This document shows, piece after piece, positions 1 through 9,455 of a DNA stretch of 64,000 nucleotides. The notes under the pieces were generated by a model. The model was not told where the DNA came from. It saw nothing but the letters and a program-made list of their open reading frames with translations, and ran no database searches. The DNA is from Balneolaceae bacterium (GTDB taxonomy: Bacteria > Bacteroidota > Rhodothermia > Balneolales > Balneolaceae): NCBI GenBank assembly GCA_007693745.1, contig REDA01000045.1, positions 21,086 through 85,085 on the forward strand, in the 5' to 3' direction. Within the stretch, counting starts at the first letter, position 1; each line of letters opens with the position of its first letter. Both the position numbers and the translations under genes were made by a program.

Positions 1-2
1 GG

Positions 3-401
3 ATACGCCGCCTGGGCAGACCAATCGCGGATATTGAAAGTTCGATCCAGAAAGCGGGGAAAAAAGAAATTTTCCATCTTGAAAAGAGAATGAACTGGCT
101 TGCCACGATTGCGGGGGTAGCTCCTCTGATCGGTTTTACCGGTACTGTAACGGGGATGATTCGTGCCTTCATGGATATTCAGTCCCTGCAGGGAAATGTG
201 AACCCGAGCGTGCTGGCCGGCGGAATCTGGGAAGCGCTGATTACAACTGCTACGGGGCTTATCGTGGGAATTATCGCCTACGGATTTTATAACTATCTGC
301 TGGGCAAAATCAATCGTATGGTATTTGAACTGGAGAATGCCTCTGCAGATTTCATAGATCTGTTGCAAACTCCTGCACCAAAGAAAAAGACGGAGGTCTG
401 A
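3..401 (+). CDS. MotA/TolQ/ExbB proton channel protein, 5' end missing
   Basis: This is the C-terminal part of an inner-membrane proton channel subunit of the ExbB/TolQ family, which uses proton-motive force to drive TonB or TolA. The frame is already open at the window edge, so the true start lies upstream; the first in-window ATG at 90 is internal. The 132 visible residues hold two hydrophobic helices typical of the family: one near LATIAGVAPLIGFTGTVTGM, and one with the sequence ALITTATGLIVGIIAYGF. The conserved stretch around GLIVGI supports the family call. The next gene, an ExbD homologue, begins 3 bp after the stop and a TonB-like protein follows, so the three form one operon. ExbB cannot be told from TolQ, but the TonB partner favours ExbB. 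Confidence 0.9.
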   Translation: MRRLGRPIADIESSIQKAGKKEIFHLEKRMNWLATIAGVAPLIGFTGTVTGMIRAFMDIQSLQGNVNPSVLAGGIWEALITTATGLIVGIIAYGFYNYLLGKINRMVFELENASADFIDLLQTPAPKKKTEV

Positions 402-404
402 GAA

Positions 405-809
405 ATGGATTTCCGTGAAGGTAGAAATATCAAAGAGCCGCTCTACATGTTTTCGCAGTCTTCGCTGACGGATATTATATTGCTGTTGCTCATATTTTTT
501 CTGCTGACTTCCTCTTTTGTAACCAATTTCGGAATACGCGTAAATGTACCTCAGGCGCAGTCGAGTGTCACCACAGAAGCGAATCAGATTTCCGTGGCGA
601 TTACACCGCAGGGAGACTTTTTTGTAGAGGGGGAGCAGACACCAAGGGCGAATCTTTCCATTGTTTTGAGACAGGTGTATCAGAATAAGCCAAATGCCAC
701 GTTAGTCATACGGGCAGACAGAGATGCCAGAGTGGACGATGCGGTGCAGGTCATGAATATTGGCCGCGCGATGAATATGAATATTGTGATGGCGACAGAG
801 CGAAACTGA
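405..809 (+). CDS. exbD: ExbD/TolR family biopolymer transport protein
   Basis: This is the second subunit of the TonB-energising complex: a bitopic protein with one N-terminal membrane helix and a periplasmic domain. At 134 residues it has the usual ExbD length. The membrane helix (about residues 18-38, starting near SLTDIILLLLIFFLL) carries the aspartate, in SLTDI, that is expected to take part in proton flow. The periplasmic part ends with the family pattern LVIRADRDARV and a VMNIGRAMNM helix. It lies 3 bp after the ExbB-like gene and 3 bp before the TonB-like gene, so translation is probably coupled. Confidence 0.92.
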   Translation: MDFREGRNIKEPLYMFSQSSLTDIILLLLIFFLLTSSFVTNFGIRVNVPQAQSSVTTEANQISVAITPQGDFFVEGEQTPRANLSIVLRQVYQNKPNATLVIRADRDARVDDAVQVMNIGRAMNMNIVMATERN

Positions 810-812
810 TCC

Positions 813-1646
813 ATGAAAGAGTGGCTGAAAAGACAACTGGATGATGAAAACCGATTCGGAGCCGGAATCACGGCTGCGATCCATCTGGTTTTACTGCTCA
901 TTGCGCTGCTCTACACCATAGATTTCAAACTGGAAGACCGGGCAGCCTACATCGAGGTCACACTGGGAGAGTTTCGCAGCGGTACCCTTGCAGAGAGAGC
1001 ACCTGTGCAGCGGGAACAGGTGGCAACGCGGCCCAATCCGCCTCAGCAACCCCCGGAGCGCCCGAATCCGGAAGTGACGCGCCCGGTTGAAACACCGCAG
1101 CGCCCGATGGAAGAGACAACCAAGCCGGTGGATCTGCCTGATCAGGTGCAGGAGATTATTTCTGAGGATATTGTGGAGACCCCTGTAACGGAAGTGATCG
1201 ATCCGCGTGTGCTGGAGGTGACGGAAGATATCGTGGAGGAAGAGATGCCGCCCATGGCTCAGGAAGCTGAGCGGGTGGAAGAGGGGGTGGCAGAAAGCGG
1301 GGACATACGCGGATCCAGGGGGAATCCGAATGTGGATCAGGGTACAGGTTTTACACCCGATCGTTCAGCACCCTACGATCTGCAGTGGGAGGGGGAACTG
1401 AGCCGTTCACCTATGCTGCAGCCACTGCCCTCGAATCAGACCAACGAAGAAGCTGTAATCACGATTCGTTTTCAGGTATTTCCGGACGGCTCACTTGGGC
1501 AAGTGATTCCGCTGCGCAAAATGAATCCTGAGTTGGAGAGAGAAGTGATGCGAACACTTCGGAGCTGGCGTTTTTCCCGCCTGCCGACAGGCGTGCCCCA
1601 GGAGCCTCAATGGGGTACCATAACATTCCGGTTTGTGCTGGACTAA
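813..1646 (+). CDS. TonB-like energy transducer protein
   Basis: This periplasm-spanning protein should link the ExbB/ExbD motor to TonB-dependent outer-membrane receptors such as the SusC protein encoded downstream. The 277 residues show one N-terminal membrane helix (about 19-38), then a long Pro/Glu/Val-rich linker (about 65-150) with repeated PxRP and PVE motifs. A C-terminal TonB-type domain (about 200-277) contains AVITIRFQVFPDGSLGQV and ends in TITFRFVLD. The long acidic, proline-rich linker is typical of TonB. It is the last gene of the operon; after it come 290 bp without a gene before the sigma factor. Confidence 0.85.
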   Translation: MKEWLKRQLDDENRFGAGITAAIHLVLLLIALLYTIDFKLEDRAAYIEVTLGEFRSGTLAERAPVQREQVATRPNPPQQPPERPNPEVTRPVETPQRPMEETTKPVDLPDQVQEIISEDIVETPVTEVIDPRVLEVTEDIVEEEMPPMAQEAERVEEGVAESGDIRGSRGNPNVDQGTGFTPDRSAPYDLQWEGELSRSPMLQPLPSNQTNEEAVITIRFQVFPDGSLGQVIPLRKMNPELEREVMRTLRSWRFSRLPTGVPQEPQWGTITFRFVLD

Positions 1647-1812
1647 GACAGAGATTTCATTTCCCACGAACTGAGTTACGGGTTTTGCTCTGTTGGTTCG
1701 TTTTTTATACCTGCCTGAAGAGCTCTCCCCGCCAGGTTTTTATATTTGGTTATGAGTTCAATCCTGATATCTTTGGGAAGAAATGCAGATTCTGACGAAT
1801 GGGTTGTGTTTC

Positions 1813-1864
1813 CTGTACCATACAGTGAACAGGTACAGTAAAAAAATGGTTACCATTTGGTAAC
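1813..1864. promoter_or_regulatory. Two inverted repeats upstream of the ECF sigma factor gene
   Basis: The 290-bp stretch 1647-1936 has no convincing gene. It holds two dyads: CTGTACC (1813-1819) with GGTACAG (1832-1838), and a perfect GTTACCA-TT-TGGTAAC palindrome at 1849-1864. They lie 73-125 bp before the proposed start of the sigma factor gene and could be operator sites. No bound regulator can be named, and the second could equally be a chance palindrome. Confidence 0.3.
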
Positions 1865-1936
1865 ATCTGCCGCCCGTTTATTTTTTAGTTTGAAGGAAAT
1901 AAACATCATGTTCCCGTAAATAAAGATCCACTTCCT

Positions 1937-2581
1937 GTGAAGACATCTTCTGTAAACAAGACATGCCTTACTGATGCTCCCGGTAACATACAGGAGGTTT
2001 CAGAAGACACCCTCTTACAGAGAATTCGGATTGAAAGTCACAAAGAGTCCTTCGAACTCCTTTTCCGAACCTATTATCAGGAACTGCATGTCTATGCGTA
2101 TAGCTATTTGAAGGAAAAAGAAGCGGCAGAGGATGTGATTCAGACTGTTTTCATGAGGATCTGGTCGAAAAGGGAGGAGTGGAATCCGGGAGGCACTATA
2201 CAATCCTATCTGTTTCAGGCAGTTAAAAACGAGTCGCTCAACGCACTTAGAAAGAGAAGATTTTTGACAGAACATCGTGAAAATATACTCACCGTGTTCA
2301 GAGAGAACAGCTCTGCGGAAACAGCAACGGAACCGGGCACAGATTCTGAATTGCAGAAGCAAATAGAAATAGCGATAGACAACCTTCCGGATCGCTGCAG
2401 GCAAATCTTTCTTTTAAACCGGAGAAGCGGTTTAACCTACCGTGAAATTGCCGAACATCTGGATATTTCCCTGAATACTGTAAACACTCAGATGGGACGG
2501 GCACTATATACACTCAGAAATCATCTTGTCCGGTACCTTTCTGCATACGTTGCTGCTACATCAGTCGCCACATTTTTTTGA
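1937..2581 (+). CDS. ECF RNA polymerase sigma-70 factor (FecI-like)
   Basis: This is an extracytoplasmic-function sigma factor of the type that, in Bacteroidota and relatives, pairs with a FecR anti-sigma factor to switch on a SusC/SusD uptake operon. Region 2 is at about residues 38-105 (LLFRTYYQELHVYAYSYL and the AAEDVIQTVFMRIW segment). Region 4 is at about 145-195 (DNLPDRCRQIFLLNRRSG followed by the helix-turn-helix TYREIAEHLDISLNTV). The 214-residue length is normal. The start is a GTG at 1937 without a clear ribosome site; no in-frame ATG lies between it and region 2, so the start is uncertain. The FecR gene follows after 160 bp, and the SusC gene with a matching STN domain comes after that. 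Confidence 0.9.
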   Translation: MKTSSVNKTCLTDAPGNIQEVSEDTLLQRIRIESHKESFELLFRTYYQELHVYAYSYLKEKEAAEDVIQTVFMRIWSKREEWNPGGTIQSYLFQAVKNESLNALRKRRFLTEHRENILTVFRENSSAETATEPGTDSELQKQIEIAIDNLPDRCRQIFLLNRRSGLTYREIAEHLDISLNTVNTQMGRALYTLRNHLVRYLSAYVAATSVATFF

Positions 2582-2741
2582 CAGGGTATGAAAGCGCTTT
2601 TCTACGATGAATATTTTCTCACCTGTGTAACCACCAGTCACGAATTTCTTTCCCTTGCAGGAATAAATTTTTTGCCGGTTTTGTCACAGTAGCCAGTCTG
2701 TCGTGTGTTATTTATGAAAGCATCATAAAAAGCACATAGCA

Positions 2742-3845
2742 TTGAACAGAAGAAATCAGGTTTTTTGGCAGCAGCTGGCAAAATATTTTTCCGGTGAATT
2801 AACCGCCCCGGAAGCGGAAAAGATGGAAAGATGGATCCGGGAGTTTCCTGAAAGGGAGAAACTTGTATCAGAACTTCATGAAATCTGGATCAAATCAGAG
2901 CAAATCAGTTACCCATTGGATGCAGACAGAGCCTGGGAAAGACTGACAGTGTCAATCGGCGAGCATCAAAATACCAGGACAGTACCTGAAGTTCACTCAC
3001 ATCCTGCCTCAGCAGCGTTCAATACAGGCCATACGTCACTGCCAAAACATCAAAGAGCAGGCGAGTGGATCCGCTGGACTACATTGGCAGCTGCTACGGT
3101 TTTGATTGCACTGCTTACTGCTCTCTTTGTTATGAACTATCATTCACAGCCTTCAGGGATAGCTGAAGTGGCTGAAAGCAGACTGATCCAAACGATGTAT
3201 GGTGAGCGGGCCACATATATTCTTGAAGATGGGACCAGACTGGTTTTGTTTGCCGGAAGCCGTATTGAAATTCCTGCCGGTTATAACGAGAAAAACCGGG
3301 AGCTCTATCTTGAAGGGGAAGCTTATTTTGAAACGGCTCATAATCCGGATAAACCATTTATCGTTCATTCAGCCTCTTCATTTACGGAGGTTCTTGGCAC
3401 CCGCTTTATCGTACAGGCCTGGCCGGATCCCAATAACAGAGTAGAAGTCATCGTAACTGAGGGCCGGGTACTTTTTGGCCAGCGGCATGGAACTGCTGAG
3501 CCCGGTGAAAAAAAGGAAGTTCTGCTTTCGGAATCACAAAAAGGAGTCATTTTTGGCGATCTGGTTCCGTATGTGGAAGAGATCGAAAACCTGGATGAAT
3601 ATATCGGCTGGACAGAAGGGCGGCTGGTGTTCAATAACAGAGAGTTGAATGAGATTATGCCAAGGATTGAACGCTGGTACAATATCTCTATAGAGATAGA
3701 AGAGGACATTTCTGCCATAAAAATTACAGCCGATATCGATTCCAGTTTACCCATGAGCGATGTGTTGGATGGATTGGCGCTTACTCTTGGCGTGGATCTG
3801 CTATTTCATGGAAACCGAAAATATTCATTTGTGAAAAAAAAGTAG
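2742..3845 (+). CDS. FecR family anti-sigma factor
   Basis: This inner-membrane anti-sigma factor is expected to hold the upstream ECF sigma factor inactive until the outer-membrane receptor signals through its STN domain. The 367 residues show a cytoplasmic N-terminal part (about 1-105), one membrane helix (about 108-130, in WTTLAAATVLIALLTALFVM), a periplasmic FecR domain (about 150-260, with EGEAYFETAHNPDKPFIV), and a C-terminal DUF4974-like domain (about 285-360, with RLVFNNRELNEIMPRIERWY). The start is a TTG at 2742 giving MNRRNQVF; no better in-frame ATG precedes the conserved region. It is followed after 86 bp by the SusC gene. Confidence 0.92.
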   Translation: MNRRNQVFWQQLAKYFSGELTAPEAEKMERWIREFPEREKLVSELHEIWIKSEQISYPLDADRAWERLTVSIGEHQNTRTVPEVHSHPASAAFNTGHTSLPKHQRAGEWIRWTTLAAATVLIALLTALFVMNYHSQPSGIAEVAESRLIQTMYGERATYILEDGTRLVLFAGSRIEIPAGYNEKNRELYLEGEAYFETAHNPDKPFIVHSASSFTEVLGTRFIVQAWPDPNNRVEVIVTEGRVLFGQRHGTAEPGEKKEVLLSESQKGVIFGDLVPYVEEIENLDEYIGWTEGRLVFNNRELNEIMPRIERWYNISIEIEEDISAIKITADIDSSLPMSDVLDGLALTLGVDLLFHGNRKYSFVKKK

Positions 3846-3851
3846 CAGAGT

Positions 3852-3879
3852 CCCGCTGTTACTTCAGGTAAACAGTGGG
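3852..3879 (+). promoter_or_regulatory. Stem-loop between fecR-like and susC-like genes
   Basis: CCCGCTGTT (3852-3860) pairs with AACAGTGGG (3871-3879) across a 10-nt loop, giving a 9-bp stem with one G-U pair. It lies 6 bp after the FecR stop and about 50 bp before the SusC start. No T run follows, so it is not a simple terminator. It may set the ratio of regulator to receptor mRNA, as a processing or attenuation site, or protect the 5' end of the susCD transcript. Confidence 0.35.
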
Positions 3880-3931
3880 TCAGGCGAAATTCAACCATAC
3901 GACAACCTAACCAAAACCAAGGAGCAATAAC

Positions 3932-6900
3932 ATGAAAAGCTACACCATTCGTCTCGTTTTGCTGTCAACCCTTTTCTATTTTGCAGGCCCGTTTCTTTGG
4001 GCACAGCAATCAGTTTCAGGGGGAGATATGTCTTTGGCATATCAGCACCAAAACAAGATCTCAGAAAAAGCGGTTGCACTGCTTGAGGAACAAATAGAGC
4101 TGAATCTGGAGTATGTGACACTTGAAACAGCGCTGACAGTAATTGCTGAAAAAGCTCAGCTGAAACTGATGTACAGTGAGATCATACTTCCAAAGGATAA
4201 ACGTGTTACTGTCCATCATGAAGCAATTCCTCTCTATAACGCATTATGGGAGGTATTGGATGGGACGGGAATTCGCTTTGCAATCTCACCAAACAGACAG
4301 TTGGTGCTGATGAGGGATGAAGAAATTGCGGAGGTGCAAACTGAACCTGTTGTAGATCAGGTAATTTCCGGGCGAGTGACAGATGCAGGTTCAGGAGAAC
4401 CTCTGGTTGGAGTAACAGTGATGGTTCCCAATACAACGATTGGCACCACAACCAACAGTGATGGTGTTTATACACTATCAGTACCTGAATCGTACAATAC
4501 CCTGGTTTTCTCCTATATAGGATTTCGGACGGTTGAAGTAAGCATCGGTGAGCGTGAACTTATAAATATTGCACTCGAACAGGACCTGCTACTACTGGAA
4601 GACCTGATTGTAGTTGGGTACGGAGTTCAGCAAAGGGTGAATCTGACAGGGGCAGTTGATCAGGTTACAAGTGAACAGCTTGAGAGAAGACCGGTTGCAA
4701 ACCTGACTCAAGGCCTTCAGGGGCTGATGCCCAATGTGAACATAGATCCGGGACAGGGTAAGCCGATTGAATCGCCCGCAATCAATATCCGGGGTGTAAC
4801 CTCGATCGGGCAGGGTGGGAATGCGCTTGTGCTGATTGATGGAGTTGAGGGTGATCCAAGCATGCTGAATCCAAATGATGTCGCTTCTGTGTCTGTATTG
4901 AAAGACGCCTCTGCCGCCGCTGTTTACGGTGCCCGTGGTGCATTTGGAGTGGTTCTGATCGAAACGAAACAGGGTGCCCGAAATGATTTTTCAGTGAACT
5001 ACTCGACCAATTTTGGATTCAAGCAGCCTACTGTAAACCAGGGAGATTTTGAAGTAGATCCGGGCATCTGGGCTACCAAATATGTGGAGGCATTTCAAAA
5101 CTGGGAGGGTACTTTCCCAAGAAACGTAAATAAAACACTGCCATTTTCCCCGGAATACTATCAGGAAATTCTCCGAAGAGCCAATGATCCCAGCCTTCCG
5201 AGAACCTGGGTTGCCGATGATGGCACCTACAGATACGCCCATGCCAATAACTGGTATGACGAGCTGTACACCGATGTAATCGGTTCTGTGGAACATAATC
5301 TGAGTATTTCCAGAGGAACGCAGAATTCACAATTTGTTATTTCAGGACGCTATCAGGCACAGGACGGTCTTTTCCGACACAGCCCGGATGACTACAGACT
5401 GATGAATCTTCGGGCGAGGGCTTCTGCAGATGTGACCAGCTGGCTGATAGTGAGCAACAACTTCAATTATTCCAACAGAACCTATTTCAATCCGTTGACT
5501 GTCGGGGAAGGTGGGAATATCTGGAGAAATATTGCGGATGAGGGGCACCCGCTCGCGCCAATGTATAATCCCGATGGCACACTCACACATTCAGCGGTCT
5601 ATACGGTCGGAAATCATGTGTATGATTCCGGTGGATTCAATTTTGAACGCAATGTGCTTCGCAATACTTCAGGTATGGAAGCCAGATTTTTACAGAACCG
5701 ATTGCGCGTTGTGAGTGATTTCTCTATTCAGCGTACTCAGGATGAAGAGTCGAGATACCGGTTTGAGATCCCATACAGTGACGGCCCGGACCGCTTCAGG
5801 GTATTGCGTACAGAGTTCAATGATTTAAGGGTAACGGAAGACAAGCGAAATTATCTTGCGACAAACTTCTACGTTCAGTTCGAAGATACGTTTGCCAGCA
5901 AGCACAATCTGAGAAGTATGGTGGGATACAACTATGAAGAGTCTGAAAGCAGAAGGCTTCGGGCATTTCGTGACGGTCTCATTTTCAAGGGAGCAGATGA
6001 CCTGAATCTCGCTTTAGGCAGTAACGTGGATACCGGCGGAGGTTATGAAAAATGGGCAATCCAGGGTGGATTTTACCGGTTTAATTATATCTATGATGAA
6101 AGATACCTGGTTGAGCTTTCCGGGCGGTATGACGGATCCACCAAGTTTCCCGAAAATGAAAGATATGCTTTCTTCCCCTCTGCTTCTGTTGGATGGCGGA
6201 TTTCATCGGAGTCTTTTTTCAGGGTGCCTCAAAACATCATCAACCACCTCCAGCTTCGCGCATCCTACGGATCCATGGGGAACGGGAATATCAATTCATA
6301 CGTGTTTCTTGAAACATTCAACATCACTCAGACTACATCCGTACTTAACGGGGAAAGACCAAGGAGAACATCCAACCCGTCTGTTCTTCCGGATGGCCTG
6401 ACCTGGGAGACTTCGACAACGAGTAACCTGGGCCTTGATCTGGAAATGTTCGAAAGCCGTTTTTCATTTACCGGTGATGTCTATCTTCGTGAAACCTCAG
6501 ATATGTTTACCATTGCCCTGACTCCACCGGCAGTTTTTGGTGCTTCCGCACCGCGCGGTAACTACGCCGACCTTGAAACAAAAGGGTGGGAGATGCAGAT
6601 GAACTGGCGCGATCAGTTCCAGCTTGGAAGCAAGCCATTCAACTATCGAATCGGTCTCTCTATGTCTGACTCCAAGTCAACGATTACCCGTTACAACAAT
6701 CCCGACCGTTTTCTCAATGATTACTACGAAGGAATGGTCATCGGGGAATTCTGGGGGTATGTGACGGATGGCTTTTTTGTAGATCAGGCAGATATCGCAT
6801 CGCATGCTGATCAGAGTCGATTCAGATCCACATCATGGGGTGAAATATTCCCGGGTGATCTGAAACTCAGAGATCTGAACGGTGATGGTGTGATTGGCCC

Positions 6901-7513
6901 CGGAGATAATACGGTTGACAATCCGGGTGATCGAAAAATTATTGGAAACACTTCACCTCGATACAGAATCGGGATTAATCTGGGAGCCGAATGGAACAAT
7001 CTCTTTGTCTCAGCCTTTTTCCAGGGAGTTCTGAGACAAAACTGGTACCCGAGACACGATTCTGCTCTTTTCTGGGGAATGTACAACAGACCTTATGGAG
7101 ATTTACCGAAATGGCATCTGAGGGAGGGAGTGATCTGGACAGAGGAAAATCCATCTCAGGACGCCTTTTTCCCGAGGTTTGTTGGCAGACTGGCCAACCG
7201 TGACGGAGCCATTATGAGAAGTGCACCTCAAACTCAGTATCTGATGGATATGAAGTATATCCGGATGAAAAATATTCAGATTGGATATAATCTGCCGATG
7301 GACCTGACTTCAAAAATCGGAGTTCGCTCTGCGACAGTTTATGTATCCGGTGAGAATCTCTGGACATGGGCACCTTTCTACAAAACGGTTACCAATATGG
7401 ATGTGGAAAACGCACTGAATCCGTCGGATCCTTTGATTGGAGGAAACGCCGGTGACGGATATAATTATCCGATGCTCAAAAGCGTGAATCTGGGCCTCTC
7501 TGTAACATTTTAA
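3932..7513 (+). CDS. SusC/RagA TonB-linked outer-membrane receptor with STN domain
   Basis: This TonB-dependent outer-membrane transporter imports a large ligand, such as an oligosaccharide, peptide or complexed compound, together with its SusD lipoprotein. The 1193 residues show a signal peptide (1-24), an STN signalling domain (about 55-125, with TALTVIAEKAQLKLMYSE), a carboxypeptidase-regulatory-like domain (about 143-220, with VISGRVTDAGSGEPLVGVTV), a plug (about 225-345, with VLIDGVEGDP and LKDASAAAVYGARG) and a long beta-barrel. The STN domain fits regulation by the upstream sigma/FecR pair. The ATG at 3932 is preceded by AAGGAGC, an unusually clear ribosome site here. The substrate cannot be read from sequence, because no enzyme genes sit in the locus. 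Confidence 0.95.
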   Translation: MKSYTIRLVLLSTLFYFAGPFLWAQQSVSGGDMSLAYQHQNKISEKAVALLEEQIELNLEYVTLETALTVIAEKAQLKLMYSEIILPKDKRVTVHHEAIPLYNALWEVLDGTGIRFAISPNRQLVLMRDEEIAEVQTEPVVDQVISGRVTDAGSGEPLVGVTVMVPNTTIGTTTNSDGVYTLSVPESYNTLVFSYIGFRTVEVSIGERELINIALEQDLLLLEDLIVVGYGVQQRVNLTGAVDQVTSEQLERRPVANLTQGLQGLMPNVNIDPGQGKPIESPAINIRGVTSIGQGGNALVLIDGVEGDPSMLNPNDVASVSVLKDASAAAVYGARGAFGVVLIETKQGARNDFSVNYSTNFGFKQPTVNQGDFEVDPGIWATKYVEAFQNWEGTFPRNVNKTLPFSPEYYQEILRRANDPSLPRTWVADDGTYRYAHANNWYDELYTDVIGSVEHNLSISRGTQNSQFVISGRYQAQDGLFRHSPDDYRLMNLRARASADVTSWLIVSNNFNYSNRTYFNPLTVGEGGNIWRNIADEGHPLAPMYNPDGTLTHSAVYTVGNHVYDSGGFNFERNVLRNTSGMEARFLQNRLRVVSDFSIQRTQDEESRYRFEIPYSDGPDRFRVLRTEFNDLRVTEDKRNYLATNFYVQFEDTFASKHNLRSMVGYNYEESESRRLRAFRDGLIFKGADDLNLALGSNVDTGGGYEKWAIQGGFYRFNYIYDERYLVELSGRYDGSTKFPENERYAFFPSASVGWRISSESFFRVPQNIINHLQLRASYGSMGNGNINSYVFLETFNITQTTSVLNGERPRRTSNPSVLPDGLTWETSTTSNLGLDLEMFESRFSFTGDVYLRETSDMFTIALTPPAVFGASAPRGNYADLETKGWEMQMNWRDQFQLGSKPFNYRIGLSMSDSKSTITRYNNPDRFLNDYYEGMVIGEFWGYVTDGFFVDQADIASHADQSRFRSTSWGEIFPGDLKLRDLNGDGVIGPGDNTVDNPGDRKIIGNTSPRYRIGINLGAEWNNLFVSAFFQGVLRQNWYPRHDSALFWGMYNRPYGDLPKWHLREGVIWTEENPSQDAFFPRFVGRLANRDGAIMRSAPQTQYLMDMKYIRMKNIQIGYNLPMDLTSKIGVRSATVYVSGENLWTWAPFYKTVTNMDVENALNPSDPLIGGNAGDGYNYPMLKSVNLGLSVTF

Positions 7514-7533
7514 AAGTTTAAACTGAGATCATT

Positions 7534-9351
7534 ATGAAATTTCTGAATAAATCGACAATTATTGGAATTCTTTTGACCGGCCTGTTCTTCATCCCATCAT
7601 GCGATCTGGTGGAAGAACCCCGGGATTCGGCTTCAAAAGATGCAATTTTCAGCACGGAGCAGGGTCTCCAGCTTTACACCAACTCGTTTTATGACTGGCT
7701 GCCATCGGCAGACGATCTGTTTCGGGCTGATTACGTGGCTGATAATGCAGCCCGGCGGGATGTTCCCCCACTGGTGCGCGGGGGTGTAAGCCCAACCACT
7801 ACAGACGACACCTCGCAGTCCGGCTGGAACCGGGTTGCCCTGGGAGGAGATGTACACTGGGGCTGGAATGGTCTGCGGAATATCAACTATTTTCTCGTGA
7901 ATAATACTGATGCTGCAGTTCCGGCAGAAATTCGTCAACACTATAATGGGATTGCAAGGTTCTTCCGGGCTTTCTTTTATTTTGAAAAGGTGAAGCGATA
8001 CGGAGACGTTCCCTGGATCGATACACCTCTTGATGTTGAAGATGAGAAGCTGTTCGGCGGGCGGGACAGCCGGGAGGTGGTTATGGCAAATGTTCTGGCT
8101 GACCTGGACTTTGCAATTGCCAATATCCGTACCGAGGCTGAGGGATCCAGATCACTAATCACCAAAGATGTGGCGCTTGCCCTGAAATCAAGGGTGGCTC
8201 TTTTCGAGGGTACCTTCCGAAAATACCATGCAAACGGACTGGCATCAGGCCTTGGCAGCAGTGCCAATAACTGGCTCCAGGAGGCTGTTTCTGCCTCTCA
8301 GCAGCTGATGCAGCGAAATCGTTATTCGGTATATACCGGCTCCGGAGATCTCTCCTATCAGCATCTGTTTCTTTCAGATGACCCAACTTCTGCAGAAGAT
8401 ATTCTGGTTAGGCAGCTCGATGGCGGTATCGGCGTACGGCATTCTGCAAACTGGGTACTCAACAGCGCAACCACGGGTGTAAGATATAATCTGGTAAGAA
8501 CCTTTATTCACACCTATCTGAACAGCGACGGCACGCCGTTTACGAATAATCCCAACTTCGAAACAATGACGTTTCTGGAGGAGATTCAGGATCGTGATAA
8601 CAGGCTGTATCAAACTATCAGAACGCCTCTCTATAATAGCCCGAGAGGAGGTATAGAGAACCTTAGAGCAGCAGACTGGGCATATACCTATACAGGATAT
8701 CAGCCAACGAAGTTCACAGAGCCTGATAAACCCTTGGGTCAGGGTACTGTGAATACCAACACGGTTCCCATTTTCAGATATGCCGAAGTTCTACTGAATT
8801 ATGCTGAGGCAAAGGCAGAGCTGGGTACACTGACGGATGCAGACTGGGCTCAAACGATCGGTGCACTGAGATCCCGGGCGGGTATCACCGGCGGCTTGAA
8901 CTCATTGCCTGCGGTTGCAGACAACTATCTGCAAAGCAACTATTTTCCTGACATTTCTGATCCGGTATTACTTGAAGTAAGAAGGGAAAGAGGCATTGAA
9001 CTGGTTCTGGAAGGCCATCGCTTTTACGATATCGTTCGCTGGGGAAGAGGAGAACTCTTCAACCGTACCTGGAGTGGTATCTATGTACCTCAGGCCAATG
9101 AGTATCTGGATTTGACCGGAGATGGTTCTCCCAATATCTATTTCTTTACAGTGGATCCGGGCGACAACAGGCTTCCGGGGGTTACCTATCTGGATGTTCG
9201 GTCTGATTATGTTCTCTCTGAATCGGATTCCGGAGAACTGTTATGGAGAAGTAATGTAGTGAAGCAGTGGATGCCACATTACTACTTTTACCCGATTCCT
9301 GAGAACGATCTGCTTACCAATCCTAATTTGGGTCAAAATCCCGGTTGGTGA
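7534..9351 (+). CDS. SusD/RagB family nutrient-binding outer-membrane lipoprotein
   Basis: This is the surface lipoprotein that caps the SusC barrel and binds ligand. The 605 residues begin with a lipoprotein signal peptide ending in the lipobox around IPSC (Cys 23). TPR-like helical segments follow (for example GIARFFRAFFYFEKVKRYGD, about residues 135-155). The family-typical late region has YAEVLLNYAEAKAELG and the VRRERGIELVLEGHRFYDIV segment near 480-510. It starts 20 bp after the SusC stop, so the two are co-transcribed, and a strong terminator closes the unit at 9378-9413. Confidence 0.95.
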   Translation: MKFLNKSTIIGILLTGLFFIPSCDLVEEPRDSASKDAIFSTEQGLQLYTNSFYDWLPSADDLFRADYVADNAARRDVPPLVRGGVSPTTTDDTSQSGWNRVALGGDVHWGWNGLRNINYFLVNNTDAAVPAEIRQHYNGIARFFRAFFYFEKVKRYGDVPWIDTPLDVEDEKLFGGRDSREVVMANVLADLDFAIANIRTEAEGSRSLITKDVALALKSRVALFEGTFRKYHANGLASGLGSSANNWLQEAVSASQQLMQRNRYSVYTGSGDLSYQHLFLSDDPTSAEDILVRQLDGGIGVRHSANWVLNSATTGVRYNLVRTFIHTYLNSDGTPFTNNPNFETMTFLEEIQDRDNRLYQTIRTPLYNSPRGGIENLRAADWAYTYTGYQPTKFTEPDKPLGQGTVNTNTVPIFRYAEVLLNYAEAKAELGTLTDADWAQTIGALRSRAGITGGLNSLPAVADNYLQSNYFPDISDPVLLEVRRERGIELVLEGHRFYDIVRWGRGELFNRTWSGIYVPQANEYLDLTGDGSPNIYFFTVDPGDNRLPGVTYLDVRSDYVLSESDSGELLWRSNVVKQWMPHYYFYPIPENDLLTNPNLGQNPGW

Positions 9352-9377
9352 TCGTTGACCTATTTTGCAATTTGCTC

Positions 9378-9413
9378 AAAAGCAGCTCTGACCAGTCAGA
9401 GCTGCTTTTTTTT
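9378..9413 (+). terminator. Rho-independent terminator after susD-like gene
   Basis: AGCAGCTCTGAC (9381-9392) pairs perfectly with GTCAGAGCTGCT (9395-9406), followed by a run of eight T. It lies 27 bp after the SusD stop and ends the sigma/FecR/SusC/SusD region. Confidence 0.93.
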
Positions 9414-9455
9414 ATCAAATATTTTACTGTATCATTCAGTTCTGGCCTCGTGGCT

